Assembly (NCBI GenBank): GCA_965207595.1
Contig: CBDBMW010000013.1
Coordinates: forward strand, 1 to 64,000
DNA: 64,000 bases
Direction of reading: 5' to 3'
Origin: JAGWAJ01 sp026707615
GTDB taxonomy: Bacteria > Acidobacteriota > Vicinamibacteria > Vicinamibacterales > UBA8438
Position numbers and translations under genes: made by a program. Positions 25,813 to 35,012 of the stretch are shown here, in pieces (the stretch's first letter is position 1; each line of letters starts with the position of its first letter). The notes under the pieces were generated by a model. It did not search any database and was not told the origin of the DNA. It worked only from the letters and a program-made list of their open reading frames with translations.

Positions 25813-25899
25813 TTTTCCCGATACAATACCGCGTTTTTGAAACCCATGGATTTACAATCACCTCAAAAAACTTTGTATTGGATTTTTTAGGAGTTCCGT

Positions 25900-28614
25900 T
25901 CAATCTACGCGCTGGTCCTCACGGGTTGGATGGGGTTCATAACTGTTGGTGTGTTCGTGAATTGGTTGGCGTTCGCGGTTGACGTTTGGGTCGGTGCGGC
26001 GGGGGATGCCGGTGATGGCATCGACGGATTCGTCTGCCTTAAAACGTAGATAGAGTTTCTGCGATTTCGCGGCGAGCGATGGGTTCTTGAGGGCGCGGTA
26101 ACAACGCATCATATTGTAGTGTGCGTCCAAATCTTCTGGGTCAACGGTGAGTGTCTTCTGGAATTCAGTCAGTGCGGTTTCGTATTCGCGTTTTAGGAAA
26201 TGCATGCGTCCGAGTCTGTTTCGGACACGGGTATCGCGCGGGAATTGTGCGGCGGCGCGCTGGAGATGCTCGATGGCTATGTCGTAGTTACCGTGTGTTT
26301 CCTGAACGAGTGCATAAAAGTAGTGTACCTTCGCACGATGTAGGTTTTCAGGCGGTAGTGTTTTCTGAATTTCAAACGCTTTCTCAAGCATCGTTTCGGC
26401 ACCCTGCATCTCACCTTCCTCAATTCTGACTCTCGCCACATTGACCCACCCATCAAGATATCCGGGTTCTATCTCCGTTACCTTCAGAAATGCGGTCTCA
26501 GCGGCTTTCAGGTCGCCTTGTAGGAGGAGTCCGATGCCGTAGTCGTTCCAGCGTTCGCGTGTGTTCTCTGCTACTTCAGTGGACGGCAGAGGGACTGTGC
26601 CTACTACTTTTAAGGTTGCTGTAGCAGCTGCCATCTCTGTAATGGGTAGATTTGGGATCGCCTTAATCTTTCCGGCGACATCTGAAGTATCACCTGTCCA
26701 GACCCATTTACCATCATCATAGCCTTTATCTACTTGGAAGTCGGTATCTTCTGGGTCGCGCACGCCTGCATAAGCCCATTGTGTGTGCCACCAGTTGAAT
26801 TTGCGGTAGTTGAGTTTTGCCTCTATGGTGAGAATATCCCCGCAATCGGGTGGGATTTCGAGTCGATAGCGTACGGTATCGGCAGCCCCCGGCGGAATGG
26901 TGTTTGAATAGAGGACTGTTCTTAGTGCCCAAGCGTTCCGTTTATTAATGAGGTTACCGTGTGCGTCCAGCATGTAAGCGCGGTAAAAATGCGCGCTCGG
27001 ATCAACGGGTCCGTTTCTATCGGGTGCAGCGATTCTACCGTTCCAGAAGACGATCTTTCCGTTTTCATCAGTGGCTTTCACCTCCAACCATATATCGAAC
27101 GCGTCAATCGTGCCAGTGGGGAAACGGTGTCCGACGCCGCGCGTGCGTACCACGACATCAATCCGCGTGTCTTCGTTTCGGGGGACTTCCATGCCATCGC
27201 TTGGGATCGGTGCACCGTCTGCGAATAGGTCTAACGTTATCACTTCATCCTGCAAAAAATCTGTCACGGCTTTGAGTTGGTCAGGATGTTGGTTGACGAA
27301 CGGGAGTGCAGTATTCGCAGCAGGGAAGCGGTGATTGTGAACCTTGCCGTTGATGTTTGCGGCATCTGTGGAATCGACAAGCGGCATGTGACAATCGACA
27401 CACTTCTTTGCCGTTTCAGGATAGTAGAAAGACAACGCTCCTTGGTGGGAGACCCCGCTTTTCTGCCACTGGTCGTAGTCGTTGAAGCCGCGCACCCAGC
27501 GGAAATTGTTGACCGGTTCGTCAAGGTGTACTTTATGGCACGTTGAACAGAATTCGGCGGTGTTTTGACGATGGAACGGTTTGAGGAAACTCTTTTTGTG
27601 CGGTTCCGGGTCGAGTCGGATGAGGTAGTTGTGCAGATTCCGAATGATCGGGTTATCGCTGGCAGCGATGTCGTGAAGTGGCGGATATTTGATCACGTAT
27701 CCGCTGTTCCCCATCGTATCCTTGACGCGTTCAATCGAGTGGCACGCTGTGCAGGCGAGTCCGGCTTGTGCGGCAGGTGTATGAAGATTCTCGCGTATGG
27801 GTTTATCCATCACGCCGTTGAGTAGGATCGCTGGGTCGTGGCAGCCGCCGCACCACTTGGAGGGTTGGATACCGTTGACCTCCTGCATATAGATAATTGA
27901 CTTACGATACCATTGGTTGTTGAAAGAGGAGAAATGATGTGCGGATTCGTTCCACTGCTGATAGATATCTGGGTGACACCCTTTTGCGGCACAGGTTTCT
28001 GATGTAAGAAAGAAATCGGTCGGGATTAATGCTCCTGTTTCTGTTTCGACGGATGCGGGGAAAAAGTGCCCAGTTGTGCCGCCGCCTTCCTCGTACATGC
28101 TTGTCGGTGGCAGTGCGGGATTTTTGACGAGATACCTTTCATTTGGAAGGTAGTGTTGCGCGAGTTTCGCGCTAATGGGGAAAATAACGACAATAACCAA
28201 TACGCCTACTGTTATTTTCCGTAGCAGTGGTGTAAGAAGTTCAGCACTTCTGAGTAGGTAAATGCAGAAAAGGAGGCACCCCGCGCTTACACTGATGATG
28301 TGTGTGATGAGAAGCCACCGATAGGGGGTTGTCGCACCGACAATCATCAGATAGATACCAGTGATGATACCCACGGTTATTCCGATAACCCCTAATTGTC
28401 CAAGTGTTGCGGTGCTTTGTTTCTGAATATGGGCTTGCAAGCGGTGTCCTAAATGCTTATAGACATAGATGCAGAACGGGAGTATCAGGACGATACCGAG
28501 TCCAATGTGGAGTAGGACGTTGAAGATATAAAAGAGCGTTGGTTCGCCGAAGCTGAACAGGTACGCGCTGTTGAGCAGTAGAATAAGAAAGGCCGCTAAA
28601 GAGAGTTTCCGCAT
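25900..28614 (-). CDS. Membrane-anchored multihaem cytochrome c with C-terminal TPR domain
   Basis: This protein has 904 residues. The first 150 contain four to five membrane helices. Haem-attachment motifs are CAAKGCH (208-214, a CX4CH form), CGGCH (255-259), CTACH (288-292), CSTCH (356-360) and CVDCH (405-409). A beta-rich domain follows (about 440-640), and the last 250 residues contain TPR units (GNYDIAIEHLQRAAAQFP, EYETALTEFQKTL). The layout resembles cytochrome c554/NrfA-like families with a TPR tail. Electron transfer in the periplasm is likely; the substrate is unknown. Confidence 0.85.
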   Translation of the reverse strand: MRKLSLAAFLILLLNSAYLFSFGEPTLFYIFNVLLHIGLGIVLILPFCIYVYKHLGHRLQAHIQKQSTATLGQLGVIGITVGIITGIYLMIVGATTPYRWLLITHIISVSAGCLLFCIYLLRSAELLTPLLRKITVGVLVIVVIFPISAKLAQHYLPNERYLVKNPALPPTSMYEEGGGTTGHFFPASVETETGALIPTDFFLTSETCAAKGCHPDIYQQWNESAHHFSSFNNQWYRKSIIYMQEVNGIQPSKWCGGCHDPAILLNGVMDKPIRENLHTPAAQAGLACTACHSIERVKDTMGNSGYVIKYPPLHDIAASDNPIIRNLHNYLIRLDPEPHKKSFLKPFHRQNTAEFCSTCHKVHLDEPVNNFRWVRGFNDYDQWQKSGVSHQGALSFYYPETAKKCVDCHMPLVDSTDAANINGKVHNHRFPAANTALPFVNQHPDQLKAVTDFLQDEVITLDLFADGAPIPSDGMEVPRNEDTRIDVVVRTRGVGHRFPTGTIDAFDIWLEVKATDENGKIVFWNGRIAAPDRNGPVDPSAHFYRAYMLDAHGNLINKRNAWALRTVLYSNTIPPGAADTVRYRLEIPPDCGDILTIEAKLNYRKFNWWHTQWAYAGVRDPEDTDFQVDKGYDDGKWVWTGDTSDVAGKIKAIPNLPITEMAAATATLKVVGTVPLPSTEVAENTRERWNDYGIGLLLQGDLKAAETAFLKVTEIEPGYLDGWVNVARVRIEEGEMQGAETMLEKAFEIQKTLPPENLHRAKVHYFYALVQETHGNYDIAIEHLQRAAAQFPRDTRVRNRLGRMHFLKREYETALTEFQKTLTVDPEDLDAHYNMMRCYRALKNPSLAAKSQKLYLRFKADESVDAITGIPRRTDPNVNRERQPIHEHTNSYEPHPTREDQRVD

Positions 28615-28660
28615 TTTTAAACTGTTAGTGGGTTGGACGATTAATAATGTATATTCGATC

Positions 28661-28681
28661 GGCGCGCTTGCAAAGCGCGCC
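28661..28681. repeat. GGCGCGCTT hairpin repeat
   Basis: GGCGCGCTT-GCA-AAGCGCGCC is a perfect hairpin followed by TACC, upstream of the cytochrome start. It has the look of the other dispersed palindromes of this genome. Confidence 0.5.
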
Positions 28682-28749
28682 TACCAGGGAATGTCTACAC
28701 CTTTCTATATTATATCACATTTTTCTATGAACTGCTATGGAAATATAAA

Positions 28750-28773
28750 TGGCGAGGTTGGTTAACCTCGCCA
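28750..28773 (-). terminator. Terminator of the 359-aa exported protein gene
   Basis: TGGCGAGGTT/AACCTCGCCA is a 10-bp perfect stem with a 4-base loop, 37 bases beyond the stop of the gene that ends at 28,810. On the minus strand it is followed by TTTATATTT. Confidence 0.65.
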
Positions 28774-28809
28774 GTGGGAGAGTTTAGGTCAATCTTGTTG
28801 GATCAATTA

Positions 28810-29889
28810 TCAGTCTTTGATGAGTTTTATACCTTTGAAGTGTATTTCATCGTACCATTGGCGAAATTCTTCTTGGGACAATTTCTTGTTTTCCGCACCT
28901 ACCTGAATCGTGGCGTTGTCGGGGAGGTCAACGGTGAACACCTCAGGTGGAATCTCGTGATTCACTATGAAGTTCTGCGTTTCTATAATAGCCCTATTGA
29001 TGAGGTGTTCCTCGCCATCGGCATCGATCCAGAGCGTTTCTGCGATTCCGTTTGTGACGAACCATGCATCCTCACCGTATAGTCCATAGGAGAGTCTAAT
29101 GCGTCTGACAGCAGGTGTGCCTTTCTTGATTTGTCCATCTGCGGTGTCTACTGCACTTAGAAATCGGCTTTCATATTGCAGGTAGCGCAGCCCCAACTCA
29201 GGCGAAACCCAAATTCTTTCAAAGCCATTTTCTTGTTTTGCTTCAAGGACATAACACGGGAAACCGTTGAAAAACTCGGATTTTAGGATACGGAAATTTT
29301 GTTCTTTTAGATAGGTCGGTAAGGCCCGTCCATCAATGCTGTGGAGCCACCGCCTTGGATCCACCCAGTCTCTTGAGGCATCTAATTCGGTTTCTGTCTG
29401 GCTTTTTAATGGCAATTTTTCGGGAACCTGTGAATTATCCCGACTTCTTAATAGCAAGTTTTCGGCTTGCAAGCTACGCCGAAAATTGTAACGCTGTTCT
29501 CCTGTTTTAAGGGATGTTATTTCCAAAACTCCGGTTGGCGATGAAATGAGCGTTGCTCTCGGCGTTTGCGTATTATTGGAAAAGCCTTCTTTAAAGTCCA
29601 TGCGTGTATGCCATGGATCGAACGTGAGGCGTGCCTTCCAAGTGCGATAGGCATCAGGCGTTCCGGGTTGTCTAAAGACATATAGACATTCTCCCTCGCC
29701 GGATAGCGCGGCTCCGTCATAATTCTGCATGCCGAGTAGGATCATATTGAAATCGTTCTCAGCATCTGCGGCATTCTGTGGTAAGACAGGCAGTGAATCT
29801 TCTTGTTGCGCGAATGCCGTTGTGAGACACGCGAAAAAAACGAAGCATGGAATTACAAGATGGATCGCCTTAACGTTTAAAAGAAGCAT
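28810..29889 (-). CDS. Exported protein, LolA/DUF1571-like fold, function unknown
   Basis: This 359-aa protein has a signal peptide ending near AFAQQ and AGGAG before the ATG. Residues from about 60 on show alternating strands with repeated aromatic and Glu/Lys patterns (YVFRQPG, RMDFKEGF, CYVLEAK, FERIWVSPELG), as in LolA/LolB-like or DUF1571 proteins. The C-terminal KKLSQEEFRQWYDE is repeated in a short frame 60 bases upstream of the gene. A role in envelope lipid or lipoprotein handling is possible but not shown. Confidence 0.7.
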   Translation of the reverse strand: MLLLNVKAIHLVIPCFVFFACLTTAFAQQEDSLPVLPQNAADAENDFNMILLGMQNYDGAALSGEGECLYVFRQPGTPDAYRTWKARLTFDPWHTRMDFKEGFSNNTQTPRATLISSPTGVLEITSLKTGEQRYNFRRSLQAENLLLRSRDNSQVPEKLPLKSQTETELDASRDWVDPRRWLHSIDGRALPTYLKEQNFRILKSEFFNGFPCYVLEAKQENGFERIWVSPELGLRYLQYESRFLSAVDTADGQIKKGTPAVRRIRLSYGLYGEDAWFVTNGIAETLWIDADGEEHLINRAIIETQNFIVNHEIPPEVFTVDLPDNATIQVGAENKKLSQEEFRQWYDEIHFKGIKLIKD

Positions 29890-29954
29890 TGTTGTTCTCC
29901 TATCTCTTGCTAAAAGCGGTTATTGAAATGTTCCATTGTAAAGTCAATAAGTTT

Positions 29955-30080
29955 TCAGTTATCAGTCTGTTGTCCGTAGCGTTTGAGGAATTCTGTCTTC
30001 GACAATTTCTGTTTTTCACGATTCACTTTAATCATTATTAAAGGCGATGGTGCCGGTAATAATATCGGTGTCAGTGTCAT
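29955..30080 (-). pseudogene. Short frame resembling the tail of the neighbouring 359-aa protein
   Basis: A 41-codon frame ends KQKLSKTEFLKRYGQQTDN, close to KKLSQEEFRQWYDE at the end of the next gene. No ribosome-binding site is seen and nothing upstream matches. It is probably what remains of a duplicated gene. Confidence 0.35.
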
Positions 30081-30132
30081 GGTTTGTCGGACGATATCCG
30101 TGTATAACAGACTGTTAAGACCTGCTTATGAA

Positions 30133-30882
30133 TTATCCAGCAGTATAACCGCCATCAATTGGCAAGGCGATGCCTGTGACGAATGCGGATTCGTCGGAAG
30201 CGAGGTATAGTGCACCGTAGGCGATTTCTTCGGGCTGCGCGAGTCGGCGCATTGGATGCTTGTCTGCAAGGATCTGATATTCCTCTGGTGTTTTGATGAC
30301 CCCGGCGACTAACGGTGTCTCAACGAAGCCGGGACAGATGCAGTTGACGCGGATGTTGTCTTCAGCATAGTCAAGTGCCATCCCGCGGGTGAGGTTCGTC
30401 ACACCGCCTTTGGAGGCGACATACGCTGCCCGCACGTCCGCACCAACGATCCCGTAGATAGAGGACAGGTTGATGATAGAGCCGCCGCCGTTTTCTTGCA
30501 TGGCGGGGATTGCTGCTTTGGCAGCGAGATAGACACCGGTGAGGTTGACATCTAAACAGCGATGCCAGTCTGCTTCTGGTAAGTCGCCGACAGGAAGGCG
30601 CATTGCGATGCCGGCACTGCTCAACAGAATATCCAGTTTTCCGTATCTGCTGACGGTTTCCTGAACCATCCGCTCGGTATCGCCTGAGATTGTCACGTCG
30701 GTTTGGACGTAGGTCGCTTCGTTGCCTGCGTCGCGGATGTCAGCGACAGTCTGGTTCGCACCACTTTCATCGATGTCGGCAACGACGACCTCCGCGCCGT
30801 GTTCAGCGAACAGGATGGCTGTGGCTTTTCCGATGCCGGATGCGGCACCTGTTGTAATGGCTACTTTGTCTTTAAGTCGCAT
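30133..30882 (-). CDS. SDR-family NAD(P)-dependent oxidoreductase (FabG-like)
   Basis: This 249-aa protein is a classical short-chain dehydrogenase: cofactor loop TGAASGIG (11-18), NLTG near 113, catalytic Ser near 140, Y154 and K158 in YVASK, and the ending TGIALPIDGGYTAG. It reduces or oxidises a small alcohol or ketone, and the substrate cannot be told. It stands alone, with a 295-bp repeat-containing gap upstream. Confidence 0.9.
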   Translation of the reverse strand: MRLKDKVAITTGAASGIGKATAILFAEHGAEVVVADIDESGANQTVADIRDAGNEATYVQTDVTISGDTERMVQETVSRYGKLDILLSSAGIAMRLPVGDLPEADWHRCLDVNLTGVYLAAKAAIPAMQENGGGSIINLSSIYGIVGADVRAAYVASKGGVTNLTRGMALDYAEDNIRVNCICPGFVETPLVAGVIKTPEEYQILADKHPMRRLAQPEEIAYGALYLASDESAFVTGIALPIDGGYTAG

Positions 30883-30977
30883 TTTTTATTGTTCGTTTTT
30901 ACTGGTTGATTCTATCTACAGCATATCTCATAGATAGTTTAAGAATATACTGGAAAAGAGGTCTCATGGAAGAAACC

Positions 30978-31142
30978 CCCTAAATCCCCCTTATCAGGGG
31001 GACTTGCAATATATTGACTAACCCTAAATTCCTCTTATCAGGGGGACTTGCAATATATTGACTAACCCTAAATTCCTCTTATCAGGGGGACTTGCAATAT
31101 ATTGGCTAACCCTAAATTCCTCTTATCAGGGGGACTTGCAAT
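30978..31142. repeat. 44-bp tandem repeat, nearly four copies
   Basis: Units begin at 30,978, 31,022, 31,066 and 31,110 with CCCTAAAT. Each contains CTTATCAGGGGGACTTGCAA and then TATATTGACTAA. The first unit has the intact palindrome CCCCCTTATCAGGGGG; later units have lost it by two changes but are otherwise nearly identical. The last unit is cut after 33 bases. The array lies between the FAH-family gene stop and the SDR gene. Confidence 0.85.
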
Positions 31143-31177
31143 TAAGTACGTGCAGACTGGTATTTATGAGACAGGCT

Positions 31178-32101
31178 TTAAAGTCCCTTTTCTGTCCATT
31201 CTGCTGGGTTCACTTCTGGTTCACCGATTTGGTTTCTGAGCACACCGATATTCTCGATTTCAAGTTCAACGATGTCACCCGGTTGAATCCAGCGGTCGAG
31301 TTCCCATCCACACCCATTTCCGACGGTGCCGGAACCTAAAAATTCACCTGGATGCAGCGTCTCTGATTGTGAGACAAACGAGATCATCTCAGCGAAGGAA
31401 TAATACATATCCGATGTATTTCCGTCTGCCCAGACCTCGCCGTTGATTCTGGCAGTCATGCGGAGGTTGTAAGGGTCACCGATTTCGTCTGGTGTGACGA
31501 GACAGGGCCCCATGATGTTGCTGTTGTCAAAGTCCTTTCCTTTGGCGGGCCCGAGTGCCAGTGTCATGTGCCGGAACTGGATGTCGCGTGCGCTGATGTC
31601 GTTGTAAATGGTATAACCGGCGATGTACTCGGGTGCTTCCTCTATGGAGATATTTTTGCCGGTTTTCCCGATGTAGATTCCCCACTCGAGTTCAAAGTCG
31701 AGTTTTTCTGTATAGTTGGGCCACGTAACAACGGCTTCGTGCCCGGCAATAGAGGACGGGCTGGTACTGCCGCGGTAATAGTTGGGCAGTTTGAACCACT
31801 CTGGGGAGATCTCTTTACCAGTGATACGTGAGGCGGCATCCATGTGGGTCTTAAATACGCCGAAATCCCGAAGGCTTGCTGGACGTGGAAAGGGCGCGAG
31901 CAGTTGCACATCGGCAACAGGGAAGCTGTTGTCAGCTGTCTGGTCAATATGTTTTTGTGCGTCAGCGATGCGATTCTGTTCAAAGAATTCGTACATGTCT
32001 GAGGCGACTGCGGTGAGGTCAACAATTTGGTCACCAGCAGTCCACGCGCCGAGTCTTGGTGTTGCATCTGCTAATTGGGTTTGAAAGGTAACGAGTTTCA
32101 T
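31178..32101 (-). CDS. Fumarylacetoacetate hydrolase family protein
   Basis: This 307-aa protein has the FAH fold. The N-terminal domain reads MKLVTFQTQLADATPRLGAW. The catalytic domain contains LDFELEWGIYIGKTGKNIS, then YTIYNDISARDIQ, and DIVELEIENIGVLRNQIG at the end. Members act as hydrolases, decarboxylases or isomerases on beta-diketo acids with a divalent metal. A strong promoter lies at 32,159-32,187. The substrate is unknown. Confidence 0.9.
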   Translation of the reverse strand: MKLVTFQTQLADATPRLGAWTAGDQIVDLTAVASDMYEFFEQNRIADAQKHIDQTADNSFPVADVQLLAPFPRPASLRDFGVFKTHMDAASRITGKEISPEWFKLPNYYRGSTSPSSIAGHEAVVTWPNYTEKLDFELEWGIYIGKTGKNISIEEAPEYIAGYTIYNDISARDIQFRHMTLALGPAKGKDFDNSNIMGPCLVTPDEIGDPYNLRMTARINGEVWADGNTSDMYYSFAEMISFVSQSETLHPGEFLGSGTVGNGCGWELDRWIQPGDIVELEIENIGVLRNQIGEPEVNPAEWTEKGL

Positions 32102-32158
32102 AGGTGCTCTTTTATGGTAATTTCGACTCCGTATTTAGATAGTTGTGTAGTGGTGTTG

Positions 32159-32187
32159 ATTATACGATAGATGCGTTTAGAAATCAA
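32159..32187 (-). promoter_or_regulatory. Promoter of the FAH-family gene
   Basis: On the minus strand, TTGATT (32,182-32,187), 17 bases and TATAAT (32,159-32,164). The perfect -10 lies 58 bases before the ATG at 32,101. Confidence 0.7.
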
Positions 32188-32204
32188 TTCTTTTTAAAAT
32201 TTTC

Positions 32205-32233
32205 TTGCGTGGGCAAGGCGGATATGGCATAAT
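32205..32233 (+). promoter_or_regulatory. Possible promoter of the MNT-HEPN fusion gene
   Basis: TTGCGT (32,205-32,210), 17 bases and CATAAT (32,228-32,233), 72 bases before the ATG. It is back to back with the FAH promoter, the two -35 boxes being 17 bases apart. Confidence 0.4.
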
Positions 32234-32304
32234 TAACGCTATATATTTACCTATATCGCTGTGTGTTCCTGTTATGAACATATCCCAACAGAAAAGGGAC
32301 GATC

Positions 32305-33057
32305 ATGGTTAGCCGTCAAGATATTCAAGCGACATGTGATGACATCGTGCGCGAGTTCGCGCCGCTACAGGTTGTTCTGTTCGGTTCTTATGCGTACGGC
32401 ACGCCGACGGAGTCCTCCGATGTGGATTTGCTGGTCGTCATGCCAGTGGCGAAATCGGAAACCCGCCAGCGAGAGATAGAGATTCGGAAGCGTCTCGCGC
32501 GTTCTTTCCGCCTGCACGTGCTTGTGCATTCGCCTGAAGACTTGGCGTATCGTCTTGTGTATAACGACTGGTTTCTCCGAGAGATTACTGAAAAGGGCGA
32601 GGTGCTTTATGAAACGCCTAATTTTTTCTTGAAACCCGTAAAGAAGGAAGAAGACGCGATGAATCCATTGACAGAGGAGTGGGTGCAGAAAGCTGAAGGC
32701 GATTATACTGTCGCGCAGCAAGTGCTTCAAGGACAGAATCCTGTAAATGATGCCATCTGTTTCCACGCCCAACAGTGTATTGAAAAATATCTAAAAGCAT
32801 GGCTTCAAGAGGCGAATATCCCGTTTCCGAGGACCCACGATTTACAAGAGTTATTAAACCTGATAGTCCGGACGCTACCTGCTTGGGATGCGTGGCGGGA
32901 AGATTTTTCAAAGTTGTCGGAACACGCCGTTGATCCGCGTTATCCTGGGAAATTCGCGACTGCAGACGAAACAGCACATGCGATGCAGATCTGCGATGAG
33001 GTGCGGCAAGCCGTTCGCGAACAGTTGAAACTACCACTTTATGTACGGGATAGCTAA
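32305..33057 (+). CDS. Fused MNT nucleotidyltransferase and HEPN domain protein
   Basis: In this 250-aa protein, residues 1-100 are a minimal nucleotidyltransferase with G27-S28 and D39-x-D41 in GSYAYGTPTESSDVDL. Residues 120-245 are a HEPN domain (AICFHAQQCIEKYLKAWL and RTHDLQELL). These two are normally separate neighbouring genes forming a toxin-antitoxin pair in which the MNT modifies the HEPN toxin. Here a linker joins them. An internal ATG at 32,659 (M119) has GGAAGAAG upstream and begins exactly at the HEPN part, so the HEPN domain could also be made alone. The HEPN lacks a clear R-x4-6-H. Confidence 0.85.
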   Translation: MVSRQDIQATCDDIVREFAPLQVVLFGSYAYGTPTESSDVDLLVVMPVAKSETRQREIEIRKRLARSFRLHVLVHSPEDLAYRLVYNDWFLREITEKGEVLYETPNFFLKPVKKEEDAMNPLTEEWVQKAEGDYTVAQQVLQGQNPVNDAICFHAQQCIEKYLKAWLQEANIPFPRTHDLQELLNLIVRTLPAWDAWREDFSKLSEHAVDPRYPGKFATADETAHAMQICDEVRQAVREQLKLPLYVRDS

Positions 33058-33097
33058 GGAAACTTCGGCTTTGTTCGTAGTTGTAGAGCAAAGGGTG

Positions 33098-34057
33098 CTA
33101 TGCCGTTAAAGACAGGAACAGTTCCTCCAAAGACACTTCAGTCGTGTGCATTTCAAGCAATCGCCACCCGCGTCCGACGACAGTTTCTGCTACTTCTGCC
33201 CGAATATCGGTTGTCGGTGTGTAGTGAAGGTGAAACGTCGCTGTGTCCGCTGTATTGGTCCCGGTTTGTTCAACCCGAATTACGTCGGGAATATCCGTGA
33301 GTAGAGTGAGTATATCGTCAGCCGGCGCGCCTGCGATCTCAAGCGATAACGTTAAAGTTGTTACCGGTACGCTTTCCGTATTGTTCTGTTTAGATACGGC
33401 GCGACCCTCCTCTAACTGAACATCCCCCGTAATTTCGCCTCTACTGATGATAATCAACCGCTCACATGTCATACTCGCTTCAGGTAAGATATGCGTGCTG
33501 AACAGGATTGTGCGCTCTTTACCGAGAGCCTTGATTAATTCTCGGATTTCGACGATTTGCCGTGGGTCCAATCCAGAGGTCGGCTCGTCAAGGATTAGGA
33601 CATCCGGTTCATGGATAAGTGCTTGTGCTAAACCTACGCGTTGCCGGAAACCGCGAGATAATTGACCTATAATTTGATGCCTACGTTCGGTGAGGCCACA
33701 CGCCTCTATAGCATTGTCCAACTGCGCTTTGATGCTACCGCGCGGCACGCTACGGATTTTTGCCATGTACTTCAGGTATTTCGTCACCGTCATTTCTGGA
33801 TAGAGGGGCACGTTTTCTGGAAGGTACCCGATGCGTTTACGAACCTCTTTTGATTCTTTGAAAACATCATATCCAGCGATGGTAACGCGCCCGCGACTCG
33901 CCGGCATGAAGCAGGTAAGAATCCGCATCGTTGTGGTTTTCCCTGCACCGTTGGGACCGAGAAAGCCAACGATTTGCCCCTTGTCTACCTGAAAGGAGAT
34001 GTCTTTGAGGGCTTGAAAGGGACCGTAGTTTTTTGTGATATTTTGGACTTCAATCAT
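33098..34057 (-). CDS. ABC transporter ATP-binding protein (GldA/CcmA-type exporter class)
   Basis: This 319-aa protein has Walker A GPNGAGKT (34-41), signature LSRGFRQRVGLAQAL and Walker B LILDEPTSGLDP. The C-terminal ~100 residues are a variable domain typical of Gld/Nos/Ccm-type ATPases that pair with ABC-2 permeases. The permease is not in the neighbourhood; the upstream gene is a phosphoesterase. It ends convergent with the MNT-HEPN gene, 40 bases apart. Confidence 0.88.
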   Translation of the reverse strand: MIEVQNITKNYGPFQALKDISFQVDKGQIVGFLGPNGAGKTTTMRILTCFMPASRGRVTIAGYDVFKESKEVRKRIGYLPENVPLYPEMTVTKYLKYMAKIRSVPRGSIKAQLDNAIEACGLTERRHQIIGQLSRGFRQRVGLAQALIHEPDVLILDEPTSGLDPRQIVEIRELIKALGKERTILFSTHILPEASMTCERLIIISRGEITGDVQLEEGRAVSKQNNTESVPVTTLTLSLEIAGAPADDILTLLTDIPDVIRVEQTGTNTADTATFHLHYTPTTDIRAEVAETVVGRGWRLLEMHTTEVSLEELFLSLTA

Positions 34058-34133
34058 TTTAATAGTTATCAGTTAAAGAGGTATCTGATAACGACGAAGT
34101 TTTCTGATAAACTCCGAACTGATTGCCTCCGTT

Positions 34134-35012
34134 TCAAGGGTGCCGTGGGATGCTGAAGTTTAGGTCCCGATCTCTACCCAGCAAGTAAGGATTGTTATCG
34201 GGTTGGACCGCCTCCGATTCGGCGAGGGCTTCTGGCAGGTCGACAGTCACGGAATTGACCTCAACTCTATCTGGGTAGACTGTAACTTGCTTCCACATCA
34301 TCGGATAACAGATAATACCCGCGGAAACGATACACAACATACCTTGTTCCCTGAAAACGCGGTTGAGATGCAAGTGTCCACAAAAGAATGCCAGAATCTG
34401 TCTGTCAAAAGGTGAGGTGATTTCGAGTACTTCCGCGGAGTTAGCAACTCTTGAACCGATGCCTTGGAACTCAACGCTTGGAAAAGGGAGTTGGTGCGAA
34501 AAGATGAAAACTTCTTCGTCGTAATCTCGCGCCCTCTTCAATTCGCGTTCTGTCCATGCCAACTGATTTGTGCTGATATACCCATGCGTCAGATCTTCCG
34601 GTACCTCCTGTGAATCGAGGAGAATAAACCGGATATTTTCGTGTACGAAACTGACGGAGCCCATACCGTTGATACCAAAGCGTGCTAAGTAGGCATCTTT
34701 CGAGCCGGTCTCCGGATGCAGATCGTGGTTGCCTGGAATATAATAGCAGGGCGCATTTATACGCTCACCGAGTTCTTTGGCACTATCAAGCGCAGCTTCG
34801 TAATCCGCCGCGGACATTTCAAAACTGTTGCCACCACATACGATATCGCCACCGTGAATCACAAATGCGGGATCAAAAGCGTTCAACTGTTCAACCAACT
34901 TTTCATAAAGCGCGAGGCTGTTTTTTTGTTGCTGTAGTCCCCCAGCGAAGTTTCTCGGTGCGTTTAGATAAAGATGTGTATCCGTAATAAATGCAAATTT
35001 AAAAAGTATCAT
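34134..35012 (-). CDS. Calcineurin-like metallophosphoesterase
   Basis: This 292-aa protein has all metal-binding motifs: D11-x-H13, GGD (D56), GNHD (94-97), FSHQLPF and GHLHLN. It has no signal peptide. The ATG overlaps the sulfatase stop as ATGA at 35,009-35,012, so the two proteins are made from one message. Both would act on esters (phosphate and sulfate), which suggests a joint catabolic role; that is inferred. Confidence 0.88.
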   Translation of the reverse strand: MILFKFAFITDTHLYLNAPRNFAGGLQQQKNSLALYEKLVEQLNAFDPAFVIHGGDIVCGGNSFEMSAADYEAALDSAKELGERINAPCYYIPGNHDLHPETGSKDAYLARFGINGMGSVSFVHENIRFILLDSQEVPEDLTHGYISTNQLAWTERELKRARDYDEEVFIFSHQLPFPSVEFQGIGSRVANSAEVLEITSPFDRQILAFFCGHLHLNRVFREQGMLCIVSAGIICYPMMWKQVTVYPDRVEVNSVTVDLPEALAESEAVQPDNNPYLLGRDRDLNFSIPRHP

